From contig JBMOIC010000010.1 of the NCBI GenBank assembly GCA_049317525.1, positions 15,708-79,707 of the forward strand: a DNA stretch of 64,000 nucleotides, given 5' to 3'. How positions within the stretch are numbered: position 1 is the stretch's first letter; each line of letters starts with the position of its first letter. The notes beneath the pieces are model-generated. The model saw only the letters and a list, made by a program, of their open reading frames with translations, made no database searches and was not told the DNA's origin. Origin of the DNA: UBA961 sp049317525 (GTDB lineage: Bacteria; Bacteroidota; Ignavibacteria; Kapaibacteriales; UBA961). A program made the translations under genes and the position numbers. This document shows, one piece after another, positions 17,827 to 26,545 of this stretch.

Positions 17827-19965
17827 ATGAAACATATTTCAATAATAATCTTACTATTAGCTTTAATACAATGTTATAGAGTTGATGCTCAAGATACACC
17901 AGTGTGGTATTGGGGTGCTTATGCTGGTATAAACATGAATACTCATAATGCTAATTTTAAAGAAATACAAGGTTATCCAACTTGTTGTTTACAATTTGAG
18001 AATGGAACTGGTTTAGGTTATGCAATAGGTGGGCTTCTGCAAATTCCACTTAATAATTCATTGTATGCTGGCCTTAGATTAGGTATTCATAATCCCAGTG
18101 GCACTTTATTATCTAATGAAAATATTGGTTTTCAATTTATCAGAAATCCCAATCCTCCATTTGATACAATTGGCGCTCCAATTACTGTAGAACATTCAAT
18201 TGTTGCGAACTTATTACAAATACATATTCAGCCTTCCCTACTGTATCAAATAAGTAATTCATTATTCTTATCTGCTTCACTTGGTGCTTATTATGTAATG
18301 AATGCAAATTTTGAACAAAAAGAAACACTCATTAGTCCATCAAATGCCACATTTTTAGATGGAAAAAAAATAAGAAATGAAGCAAATGGAATAATCCCAG
18401 AATATTCTCAGATTCTATTAAGTGGTGATATTGGTATGAGCTATGATATACCAATATCTAAGCATATGTTTATTTCTCCATATATCTCTTATCATTTACC
18501 ATTTAATTCTTTAAGCAGCTTAGATTGGAAAGTGAATACTCTACAATTGGGCTTATCATTCAAAAATGGTATTCTTCCTACAAAAGAAAAACTGTACATA
18601 AAAGATACTATCTATCAAAGAGATACTATTATTCATCAGATATCAGACATCTCGAGTATTCAGCTTAGAATAGATCATAAATCTTCAGAAATACAGGAAA
18701 AAGTTATAGACAATACCATCATTCAAACTGTATATATTTCGGAATCATATATCAAAGAAGTGCCCATCATCAAAGCTAAAAAAGCACTTTCATTATCTAT
18801 GCAAACCTCTGGTATAGACAAAAAAGGTAATCGTACAAAAGACCCAACTATTCAGATCGAAGAAATTGAAACAACAGAAACTTTTCCTTTACTTCCTTAT
18901 GTATTTTTTAATGAAGGCGAATATAAATTATCATCAACTGCTCAACATCTATTAAATAGCGATGAATCCACATTGTTTAGTGAAAAAGATATTCCTTCAT
19001 CGACATTAAATATTTACAAAGACATGTTAAATATTATTGCTTTTAGAATGCAATCTGAAAAAGGATCTGTTTTAATCATAGGAAATAATAATACTTCAGG
19101 TAAAGATACAATTGAAGGAATCAGTGAAAAAAGAGCTAATGAAGTAGCAAACTATTTACATAATACTTGGTCAATACCTAATTCCAGAATAAATAAAGTA
19201 ATTGGAAAATTACCTAAAAAGCCTTCTAGCAATACAAATCCATTAGGACAAGCTGAAAATAGTCGAGTAGAAATTGAATCAAATTCATTGTCTCTGATAA
19301 AGCCAATCATTAAACAAACAATTGAAATCTCGGCAAATCCTCCTTCTTTAGAGATTAATCTATTAGAAACATCTTCAGATTCATTAGCATCATGGGATGT
19401 ATCTATCATGCAAAATGGCACTGTATTTCAAATGTATAAAGGTACAGGTAAAATTCCGAATCAACCATATTTATGGGATATACCTGTAAATAAATCTATT
19501 GTAAACGAGGAACCGATTAAGGTAAAACTTCATGCTATAGATACAAATGGAAATGAGCAAACCATTGAAAAAGAGATTACATTACAACAACTTACTATTA
19601 ATAAGAAAAGAGAAGAATTTAAAGATGACAAGAAAATTGATAGATTCTCCTTATTGCTTTTTGATCATAATAGTGCTGAATTAGATAAAAAGAATGTAGA
19701 TATTATTAATACTATTAAATCATTTATTTCGCCTAATTCAAAGGTAATAATAACAGGTTATGCAGATATCACAGGTGAGAAACTTTATAATCAAGAATTA
19801 ACTAGAAAAAGATGTCTAGAAGTACAAAAAAAGTTAGATATACCTGATTCAAGAACTGATATCATTCCTATGGGTAGCGATATCCTTTTATATGATAATG
19901 ATTCTCCCCAAGGCAGAAGTTATTCAAGAACGGTTCAAATTCAAATTGAAACACCAATACACTAA
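17827..19965 (+). CDS. Outer-membrane beta-barrel protein with two OmpA-like domains
   Basis: A 712-residue envelope protein. Start chosen at the ATG at 17827, not the TTG at 17821; a signal peptide ends near YRVDAQ. Residues about 25-250 form a predicted porin-like beta-barrel (YAGLRLGIHN, SASLGAYY). An OmpA-like domain lies near 350-480 (LPYVFFNEGEYKL, ISEKRANEVANYL). A beta-sandwich segment (about 490-600) and a second OmpA-like domain (about 608-712; LLLFDHNSAELD, YADITGEKLYNQELTRKR) follow. The OmpA domains should bind peptidoglycan. The double-OmpA module, including the ending SRTVQIQIETPI, is shared with the protein at 43851-46601. Confidence 0.85.
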   Translation: MKHISIIILLLALIQCYRVDAQDTPVWYWGAYAGINMNTHNANFKEIQGYPTCCLQFENGTGLGYAIGGLLQIPLNNSLYAGLRLGIHNPSGTLLSNENIGFQFIRNPNPPFDTIGAPITVEHSIVANLLQIHIQPSLLYQISNSLFLSASLGAYYVMNANFEQKETLISPSNATFLDGKKIRNEANGIIPEYSQILLSGDIGMSYDIPISKHMFISPYISYHLPFNSLSSLDWKVNTLQLGLSFKNGILPTKEKLYIKDTIYQRDTIIHQISDISSIQLRIDHKSSEIQEKVIDNTIIQTVYISESYIKEVPIIKAKKALSLSMQTSGIDKKGNRTKDPTIQIEEIETTETFPLLPYVFFNEGEYKLSSTAQHLLNSDESTLFSEKDIPSSTLNIYKDMLNIIAFRMQSEKGSVLIIGNNNTSGKDTIEGISEKRANEVANYLHNTWSIPNSRINKVIGKLPKKPSSNTNPLGQAENSRVEIESNSLSLIKPIIKQTIEISANPPSLEINLLETSSDSLASWDVSIMQNGTVFQMYKGTGKIPNQPYLWDIPVNKSIVNEEPIKVKLHAIDTNGNEQTIEKEITLQQLTINKKREEFKDDKKIDRFSLLLFDHNSAELDKKNVDIINTIKSFISPNSKVIITGYADITGEKLYNQELTRKRCLEVQKKLDIPDSRTDIIPMGSDILLYDNDSPQGRSYSRTVQIQIETPIH

Positions 19966-20019
19966 TATATATTTTTGATTTTAAAAGAGAGTAACAGCGT
20001 AAAATTCATGTTAAATCTC

Positions 20020-20027
20020 TAATTTTG
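20020..20027 (+). promoter_or_regulatory. Putative -7 promoter element upstream of icd
   Basis: TAATTTTG matches the Bacteroidota -7 consensus TAnnTTTG and lies 35 bases before the icd start codon. No TTG-type -33 box is seen at the expected distance, so this is a partial match only. Confidence 0.35.
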
Positions 20028-20061
20028 TGAAAAGATTTTTTACCCGCGATTGGATCTACAT

Positions 20062-21330
20062 ATGAGCTATTTAAAATTAATTCCACCTACAAAAGGTCAG
20101 AATATTACAGTTGGTGCAGATGGCAGTTTAATTGTACCTAATAATCCAATTATTCCTTTTATAGAAGGAGATGGAACAGGCGCTGATATTTGGGCGGCTT
20201 CTGTAAAAGTATTGGATGCAGCTGTAGCAAAAGCATATGGTGGAACAAAATCTATAGAATGGTTTGAAGTATTTGCTGGTGAAAAATCGAATACAGTGTA
20301 TGGCGAAAATACATGGTTACCAGAAGATACATTAACAGCTTTGCGTGAATATATAGTTGGCATCAAAGGCCCTTTAACTACACCTGTAGGAGGTGGCATA
20401 ACGTCTATCAATGTTGCATTACGCCAGTTGATGGATTTATATGTATGCTTAAGGCCCATAAAATATTTTAAAGGAGTACCTTCACCAGTTAAGCATCCTG
20501 AAAAAGTAGATATGGTTATTTTTAGAGAAAATACAGAAGATATTTATGCAGGAATAGAGTTCAAAGCTGGTAGTCCAGATGCAAAAAAAATGCTTGATTT
20601 CTTACACACAGAATTTCCTGCATTTTATAAAAAAATTCGCTTTGCTCAAGAAGCGCCTGATTTAGTTGGATTAGGCATCAAACCAGTTTCTGCACCGGGC
20701 TCTAAACGTTTGATAAGAGCTGCGCTTAAATATGCTTTAAGCCAAGGTAAAAGCAGTGTAACTTTAGTTCATAAAGGCAATATCATGAAATTTACATCTG
20801 GTGCATTTCGTGATTGGGGTTATGAATTAGTTCGAGAAGAATTTAGCGATGTAGCAGTAGGTTGGGATGATTGCGGAGGAAAGCCAGGAGATAAGATGCT
20901 TGTTAAAGATTCAATAGCAGATGCTTTTTTGCAACAGATATTAACAAGGCCAGAAGAATATGATGTAATTGCTACAATGAATTTAAATGGTGACTATATC
21001 AGTGATGCTTTAGCAGCTCAGGTTGGAGGTATTGGAATTGCACCTGGTGCCAATATTAATTATGATAATGGTTATGCCATTTTCGAAGCAACTCATGGAA
21101 CAGCGCCAAAATATGCTGGTTTAGACAAAGTAAATCCGGGCTCTGTAATTCTATCTGGTGAAATGATGTTTAGATACTTAGGATGGAATGAGGCAGCCGA
21201 TCTCATTATCAAAGGTATGAATGGTGCAATTAATGCTAAAACTGTAACATATGATTTCGCACGTTTGATGGAAGGTGCAACAGAAGTTAAATGTTCAGAA
21301 TTCGGTGATGCAGTTATCAGCCATATGTAA
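20062..21330 (+). CDS. icd: NADP-dependent isocitrate dehydrogenase
   Basis: A 422-residue enzyme of the TCA cycle, oxidising isocitrate to 2-oxoglutarate. It is colinear and very similar to E. coli Icd: IPFIEGDGTGADIW, IKGPLTTPVGGG, SINVALRQ (the Ser equivalent to the E. coli phosphorylation site Ser113), FRENTEDIYAG, KGNIMKFTSGAFRDWGYEL, NLNGDYISDALAAQVGG, FEATHGTAPKYAG and INAKTVTYDFARLMEGA. The ATG at 20062 is preferred over the TTG at 20050. Its own promoter-like element lies upstream and a probable terminator downstream, so it may be transcribed alone. No isocitrate dehydrogenase kinase gene is in the window. Confidence 0.97.
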   Translation: MSYLKLIPPTKGQNITVGADGSLIVPNNPIIPFIEGDGTGADIWAASVKVLDAAVAKAYGGTKSIEWFEVFAGEKSNTVYGENTWLPEDTLTALREYIVGIKGPLTTPVGGGITSINVALRQLMDLYVCLRPIKYFKGVPSPVKHPEKVDMVIFRENTEDIYAGIEFKAGSPDAKKMLDFLHTEFPAFYKKIRFAQEAPDLVGLGIKPVSAPGSKRLIRAALKYALSQGKSSVTLVHKGNIMKFTSGAFRDWGYELVREEFSDVAVGWDDCGGKPGDKMLVKDSIADAFLQQILTRPEEYDVIATMNLNGDYISDALAAQVGGIGIAPGANINYDNGYAIFEATHGTAPKYAGLDKVNPGSVILSGEMMFRYLGWNEAADLIIKGMNGAINAKTVTYDFARLMEGATEVKCSEFGDAVISHM

Positions 21331-21350
21331 TATATCTCGCGAACATTATA

Positions 21351-21396
21351 GGGAGACGCGAAATCACATTGACTTCGGGTCTCCTTCTCTTTTTAT
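21351..21396 (+). terminator. Probable terminator between icd and pyrG
   Basis: GGGAGACGCGAA (21351-21362) can pair with TTCGGGTCTCC (21374-21384), with one G-G mismatch and a loop of about 11 bases. A T-rich tail (TTCTCTTTTTAT) follows. It lies 20 bases after the icd stop. Confidence 0.6.
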
Positions 21397-21444
21397 AAGC
21401 AACCATTTCAGAAAATACATTTTTAAAAAAAACAGCAAATTATC

Positions 21445-23052
21445 ATGGCAGTTAAAAAAACTAAGTTTATCTTCATTTCTGGTGGTGTACTTTCCTCTTT
21501 AGGAAAAGGTATTGCTTCTGCCTCTTTAGGTTTATTGTTAAAACAAAGAGGATTATCAGTAACAATCATGAAATTTGATCCATATATTAATGTTGATCCT
21601 GGAACAATGAGTCCACAACAACATGGTGAAGTATATGTAACTGATGATGGCGCAGAATGTGATTTAGATTTAGGCCATTATGAACGATATTTAGATGTAT
21701 CTGGAACACGTTATAATAGTGTATCTTCGGGGCAAGTGTATTTTGAAGTGATTCAAAAAGAAAGAGAAGGTAGTTATTTAGGAAAAACAGTTCAAGTGAT
21801 TCCTCATATAACTGATGAAATTAAACGTCGTATGACAATTTACGATAAGCAATATGATATCGTTATCATAGAAATTGGGGGCACTGTAGGCGATATAGAA
21901 TCTTTGCCTTTTATGGAAACCGTTAGGCAAATTTGCCTAGAGAGAGGACCCAAAAATACATTGAATATTCATCTTACCTATGTTCCATATATTAAATCTG
22001 CAGGTGAGTTAAAAACAAAGCCGACACAACATTCGGCTAAAATGCTTATGGAAATGGGTATAAGGCCAGATATTTTATTATGTAGAACTGAATTACCATT
22101 AAATAAAGAAATCACTTCAAAAATTGCCTTATTCTGCAATGTCGAAGAAGATTCAGTAATTGAAGTTATGGATGCTGAAACGATCTATGAAGTTCCTACA
22201 AGCCTTGCTAAAAAGAACCTTGATCAAATTGTTCTGCGTAAATTTGGTATGCCTGTTGGAAAACTTGATTTAGATACATGGAATAAATTTGTTGCGCGTA
22301 TTAAAAATCCTAAGTTTTCTGTCACAATTGGTTTAGTTGGTAAATACAATCAAGTTAAAGACTCGTATAAAAGCATTCTTGAGGCATTTATTCATGCTGG
22401 CGCTATTAATAATACCAAAGTTGATGTTGTATGGATTGATTCAGAAACAATTCAAAAAAACAATGCTGCGCAAGCGTTAAAAGGTTTGGATGGTATTCTG
22501 GTTGCACCAGGTTTTGGAAACAGAGGAATTGAAGGGAAAATTGAATCAATTAGATTTGCTAGAGAACAATCTATCCCGTTTTTTGGTATTTGCTTAGGTA
22601 TGCAATGCGCAGTAATCGAATTTGCGCGGAATGTAGCTGGTATGAAAGATGCAAATTCTGGAGAATTTAAAAAAGGAAAGAATTTGGTAATTAATCTAAT
22701 GTCTTCGCAAAAAAATATCACAGATAAGGGTGGAACAATGCGTTTAGGTTCTTATCCATGTAATATCAGAAAAGGTACTTTAGCATATGCAGCTTATGGT
22801 ACAGAATCTATCGAAGAAAGACATCGTCACAGATATGAGTTCAATAATGCTTATCGCACTATATTAGAGCAACACGGTATGAAATTAAGTGGTGTTTCTC
22901 CTGATACTACGTTGATTGAAATTATAGAATTGAAGAATCATCCTTGGTTTGTTGGTGTTCAGTTTCATCCAGAATATAAATCTCGAGCAGTAAAAGGGCA
23001 TCCACTATTCATCGATTTTGTGAAGGCTGCTTTAACGAATAAAAAGAATTAA
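21445..23052 (+). CDS. pyrG: CTP synthase
   Basis: A 535-residue cytosolic enzyme converting UTP to CTP with glutamine as nitrogen donor. The N-terminal synthase domain is evident from KFIFISGGVLSSLGKGI, KFDPYINVDPGTMSP and the GEVYVTDDGAECDLDLGHYER block. The C-terminal class I glutamine amidotransferase domain has its Cys nucleophile in FFGICLGMQCAVIE and the His/Glu pair in QFHPEYKSRA. Length is normal for the family. It is followed by a hairpin and T-run that probably terminates transcription before the convergent glycosyltransferase gene. Confidence 0.97.
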   Translation: MAVKKTKFIFISGGVLSSLGKGIASASLGLLLKQRGLSVTIMKFDPYINVDPGTMSPQQHGEVYVTDDGAECDLDLGHYERYLDVSGTRYNSVSSGQVYFEVIQKEREGSYLGKTVQVIPHITDEIKRRMTIYDKQYDIVIIEIGGTVGDIESLPFMETVRQICLERGPKNTLNIHLTYVPYIKSAGELKTKPTQHSAKMLMEMGIRPDILLCRTELPLNKEITSKIALFCNVEEDSVIEVMDAETIYEVPTSLAKKNLDQIVLRKFGMPVGKLDLDTWNKFVARIKNPKFSVTIGLVGKYNQVKDSYKSILEAFIHAGAINNTKVDVVWIDSETIQKNNAAQALKGLDGILVAPGFGNRGIEGKIESIRFAREQSIPFFGICLGMQCAVIEFARNVAGMKDANSGEFKKGKNLVINLMSSQKNITDKGGTMRLGSYPCNIRKGTLAYAAYGTESIEERHRHRYEFNNAYRTILEQHGMKLSGVSPDTTLIEIIELKNHPWFVGVQFHPEYKSRAVKGHPLFIDFVKAALTNKKN

Positions 23053-23061
23053 TCATTACCA

Positions 23062-23096
23062 CCTAAAAGAGTAATTACTTCTTTAGGTAAATTTTT
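23062..23096 (+). terminator. Possible terminator after pyrG
   Basis: CCTAAA (23062-23067) pairs with TTTAGG (23081-23086) around a palindromic AGTAATTACT core, with one imperfect step, followed by ATTTTT at 23091-23096. It overlaps the stop codon of the convergent GT2 gene. The stem is A+T-rich, so efficiency is uncertain. Confidence 0.45.
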
Positions 23097-24183
23097 GTCC
23101 TTTCCATATAACTGATTTCTTTAAGAATAAGAATGGAATGATTGCTTCTATAATCATCATAAAGATCATTCCAGGAAATACATAGGCAATTTTATTCATT
23201 CTTTTAAGTGCTGCCAATGATGGTATAACTAGAATATAGTCTCCCATTATTCTAATTATCAAGATCATGATAAGCTCATTCCATGCATGATGATATATTG
23301 CATATGCTAAAAAAGCCCAGAATATAAATGCAAAGAAAACAAAAATATGCTTTCTCCATCCTAATCCATTTGAACCCTTTATCCAACGATGAAGTTGCTT
23401 AATAAAATCAGACCAATGTAAGCAAGGTTTTGTTTCAACTGCACATTCTTGATCGCATGGATATATGATTTTCCATCCTGATTTATGAACAGTTTGTAGT
23501 AATGATAAGTCTTCTGTTACTGAAAATGGAATGCCAGGATAGCCACCAATCTGTTGGTAAACAGCAAGCCTAATCGACAAATTATTGCCAAAACATCCTA
23601 ATGGTTGGTCTAAAGAAACACCAATACAAGCTAATGTATGGTTCATTAGCCATTCCATATCTTGCATATGTTGAAAAAATGATTCCCCTTGAACCACTGT
23701 ATAAGAAGCAACTAATCCAACATTGGGATTATTAAATTGTTTTGCAATTGATTCAATCCATGTGGCTGCAACCGAACAGTCAGCATCAGTCATCATTATA
23801 ATATCACTGTTAGAATGTAGTATACCTAAATGTAAAGCACCGGGTTTACCTTTAAGATTACCTTCTCTTTCTTCAATTGCATGTATCACTGTAACTTGTG
23901 GATACTTAGCAGCAAAAGTATTTGCTATTTCCCCTGTTTTATCTGATGATCTATCATTTACTACAATAATATCAAAATTGCTATATGTACTTTGTAGTAG
24001 AGAATGTAAACATATTGCAAGATTATCTTCTTCATTTCTAGCAGGAACGATAACCGATACTTTATGCAATGACTGATTGGATTGTCTTTTTCTTGCTTTT
24101 GTACGTTCTAAAGAAGCTGCAACAATAAATAGCAAAGCTTTTACTGTAAATAGTCCTGCAACCATGAAAAAGAAAATAGACAT
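23083..24183 (-). CDS. Membrane-bound GT2 family glycosyltransferase
   Basis: A 366-residue processive-type glycosyltransferase. A short N-terminal membrane helix (about 3-24) precedes a GT-A domain: VSVIVPARNEEDNL, the metal-binding MTDADC, a TEDLSL catalytic-base motif and HRWIKG resembling QxxRW (here QLHRW). Two or three C-terminal transmembrane segments follow (about 285-355). It resembles enzymes making surface polysaccharide or glycolipid. The gene is last in the TPR-TonB-ugd run, 29 bases after ugd, so it may use UDP-glucuronate or a derived sugar; that is inference. Confidence 0.85.
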   Translation of the reverse strand: MSIFFFMVAGLFTVKALLFIVAASLERTKARKRQSNQSLHKVSVIVPARNEEDNLAICLHSLLQSTYSNFDIIVVNDRSSDKTGEIANTFAAKYPQVTVIHAIEEREGNLKGKPGALHLGILHSNSDIIMMTDADCSVAATWIESIAKQFNNPNVGLVASYTVVQGESFFQHMQDMEWLMNHTLACIGVSLDQPLGCFGNNLSIRLAVYQQIGGYPGIPFSVTEDLSLLQTVHKSGWKIIYPCDQECAVETKPCLHWSDFIKQLHRWIKGSNGLGWRKHIFVFFAFIFWAFLAYAIYHHAWNELIMILIIRIMGDYILVIPSLAALKRMNKIAYVFPGMIFMMIIEAIIPFLFLKKSVIWKGQKFT

Positions 24184-24212
24184 ATATTATCTAAAGGTGA
24201 GATAATCAATAC

Positions 24213-25553
24213 TTATTGTAAAGATCCGACTATTTTTCTTCCTATACTATGATATTCAAATCCTAATTCAGCTATAGTATTTGGCTCATATAAATTTCTT
24301 CCATCAAATATTATGGGCATTGCCATATTATGTTTCATTAAAGCAAAGTCAGGCTTTCTAAACTCATTCCATTCTGTTGCAATAATTAATACTGCCGCGT
24401 CTGTTAATATTTCATATGAATTTGATCCATAATGCAAAGTATCCGCATATATATGTTTTGTATTTGGCATTGCTTCAGGATCATAAACATGAATATTAGC
24501 TTCTTGTTTCAGTAATGAGTCTATAATCCTATATGCAGGCGCTTCTCTTACATCATCTGTATTAGGCTTAAAAGCTAAACCCCATACTGCAATTTTAACG
24601 CCTTTAAGATTTCCTAAACGGTTAATGATATTAAGAATAAATCTATCTGTTTGAAATGTATTAGCAGCTTCAACTGCATGTATGATACCTAAAGGGGTTC
24701 CTACTGAATCTGTAGAATACAATAATGCTTTTACATCTTTTGGAAAGCAACTTCCACCATAACCAATACCAGCAAATAAGAACCTTTTGCCAATTCTAGT
24801 ATCAGAACCTATTCCAATTCTTACATTTTCTATATCAGCACCAATTGCTTCACAATAACCGGACAATTCATTCATAAATGAAATTCTCATAGCTAAAAAG
24901 CAATTAGCTGCATACTTTGTGATTTCAGCACTTTTCTCATCCATAACATACATAGGATTACCACTTCTTAGAAATGGTTCATATAAATCCCTCATAGCTT
25001 TTTCTGCATATGCATTGCTAGTACCCACTACAACTCTATCAGGTTTCATAAAATCTTCAACTGCAAAACCTTCCCTGAGAAATTCTGGATTACTAACAAT
25101 TTCTATAGTAAATCCGGGTGCATATTGTTGGCATACCGCCCGAACTCTTTCGGATGTAGCCACTGGTACAGTGCTTTTATTTACTAATATTCTAGGCTCT
25201 GAAATATTGTTTGATTTGATAAAAACAGATATATCTTTAGCAGCATCCAGAACATAATTTAAATCTGCAGATCCATCCTCGCCAGGCGGAGTTGGTAAAC
25301 AAAGAAATAATATCTCACATGATTTGGTTGCATATTCAAGATCATTTGTAAAATGCAATCTTCCATTTTTTATATTTCTTTCTAATAAATGTTCTAAACC
25401 AGGTTCATAAATTGGCATGATTCCAAGCTTAAGCTTATTTACTTTATCTACATTAACATCAACACATATCACTGTATTTCCGCTTTCTGCAAAACAAGTT
25501 CCGGTAACTAGTCCTACATATCCTGTTCCAATTATTCCAATTGTTTGGGCCAT
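24213..25553 (-). CDS. ugd: UDP-glucose 6-dehydrogenase
   Basis: A 446-residue enzyme oxidising UDP-glucose to UDP-glucuronate with NAD. The Rossmann motif is IGIIGTGYVGLVTG at the N-terminus. SNPEFLREGFAVEDFMKPDR is the substrate region and the catalytic Cys is in GIGYGGSCFPKDVKAL (about residue 262). VWGLAFKPNTDDVREAP marks the C-terminal NAD-like domain. It is full length. It supplies activated sugar acid for capsule or lipid-linked glycans and precedes a GT2 glycosyltransferase, which supports a polysaccharide role. Confidence 0.95.
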   Translation of the reverse strand: MAQTIGIIGTGYVGLVTGTCFAESGNTVICVDVNVDKVNKLKLGIMPIYEPGLEHLLERNIKNGRLHFTNDLEYATKSCEILFLCLPTPPGEDGSADLNYVLDAAKDISVFIKSNNISEPRILVNKSTVPVATSERVRAVCQQYAPGFTIEIVSNPEFLREGFAVEDFMKPDRVVVGTSNAYAEKAMRDLYEPFLRSGNPMYVMDEKSAEITKYAANCFLAMRISFMNELSGYCEAIGADIENVRIGIGSDTRIGKRFLFAGIGYGGSCFPKDVKALLYSTDSVGTPLGIIHAVEAANTFQTDRFILNIINRLGNLKGVKIAVWGLAFKPNTDDVREAPAYRIIDSLLKQEANIHVYDPEAMPNTKHIYADTLHYGSNSYEILTDAAVLIIATEWNEFRKPDFALMKHNMAMPIIFDGRNLYEPNTIAELGFEYHSIGRKIVGSLQ

Positions 25554-25583
25554 GGTTAAATCCGATTATATAGAGTAAGTGAA

Positions 25584-25769
25584 TTATTGATTATTCACTA
25601 GTTTTAAGATAACAAGTATTAGAATTATGAGTGCACAAATGGTGAATGCAAATTTAATGAATGTGCGCGCTAACTTGAAGAGTAAGGCGATAATAATAAT
25701 CGCTATGATAAGTAAAGGTAAAGCTCCTAAAGTTAATAACCAATGATAAATACTTGATATCTGATCCAT
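25584..25769 (-). CDS. Small hydrophobic membrane protein, unknown
   Basis: A 61-residue protein, nearly all membrane: two hydrophobic stretches (about 12-30 and 35-55) separated by KLARTFIKF. Start chosen at the ATG at 25769, because the frame's earlier start at 25781 is a TTG. It begins 8 bases after the TonB-like gene's stop and ends 30 bases before ugd. I recognise no family. Position between a TonB-like protein and ugd suggests an accessory membrane subunit, but nothing in the sequence shows a function. Confidence 0.55.
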   Translation of the reverse strand: MDQISSIYHWLLTLGALPLLIIAIIIIALLFKLARTFIKFAFTICALIILILVILKLVNNQ

Positions 25770-25777
25770 TTTTACAT

Positions 25778-26536
25778 TCAATCCATTTTAAAACTAAATG
25801 TTATTATTCCAGACATTTCAACACCATCTGCTATCTTATTAAATCGCCAACGCTTTAATGCACTTAATGACTGTTGTTCAAGTAATGGATCACCTTTTTG
25901 CATTGGCTTCATATTTGCAACAGTTCCATCGGCTAATACAGTAAACTTTACTTTTAATTGGACATTTCTATCAAGCTTATTAGGACTTTTAGGTAATACT
26001 TTGCTTAATACAGTTCGATTGCCTCCACCGCCCCATTCGATGTCTCCTAATCCTAAGCCTAAACCAGTCCCTATTCCCTTATCACCAAGGCCAGTACCAG
26101 AACCAGCTCCATTTCCTATAGTTTTTCCACCACCAGATACACTATCCTTATCAGTTTTATTACTCTCAGACACTTTATCTTTTGCAATCAAGCTATTACT
26201 TTTTGTTGGGTCATTTGCAGAAGATGCTGATTTATCTTTACTAGCATCTTCTAGAGGATTAGATGGTTTTTTACCTGATGAAGAAATACCCTCAGCTGTT
26301 AAATTACCTTTTCTTTTACCAGTTCCATCCCCTTCACCAAAATTGAGAAGAATTATTGGATGCGAAATATGTTCAATCTTGATTGGATCAATTACTACTT
26401 TGGTATATGTAAAAAATATCAATAATAAAACCATACAAATAAATGCATATACAAAGCCCTTTACTGTAAATTTGTCCCAAATAAAAACAAAATTTACACG
26501 TGCATTATTTTCAGTATTTCTTGCATGATAACTCAT
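25778..26536 (-). CDS. TonB family energy-transducer-like protein
   Basis: A 252-residue inner-membrane protein. It has a cytosolic N-terminus, one transmembrane helix (about 28-50), a long Ser/Lys/Asp then Gly-rich linker (about 65-170; GSGTGLG, GLGLGLGD) and a C-terminal TonB-like domain (about 185-252). The latter shows VQLKVKFTVLADGTV, the LKRWRF core and GIITFSFKM. The linker is Gly-rich instead of the usual Pro-rich periplasm-spanning type. No ExbB or ExbD gene is in the window. It lies 9 bases after the SPOR gene in the same operon as a receptor-like barrel, its plausible partner. Confidence 0.85.
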   Translation of the reverse strand: MSYHARNTENNARVNFVFIWDKFTVKGFVYAFICMVLLLIFFTYTKVVIDPIKIEHISHPIILLNFGEGDGTGKRKGNLTAEGISSSGKKPSNPLEDASKDKSASSANDPTKSNSLIAKDKVSESNKTDKDSVSGGGKTIGNGAGSGTGLGDKGIGTGLGLGLGDIEWGGGGNRTVLSKVLPKSPNKLDRNVQLKVKFTVLADGTVANMKPMQKGDPLLEQQSLSALKRWRFNKIADGVEMSGIITFSFKMD

Positions 26537-26545
26537 AGGATATTT

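Noticed and set aside
26001..26528. Plus-strand 175-residue Pro-rich open frame
   Set aside because: It is antisense to the Gly/Ser-rich linker of the TonB-like gene; GGN codons read backwards give Pro. No signal or domain is present.
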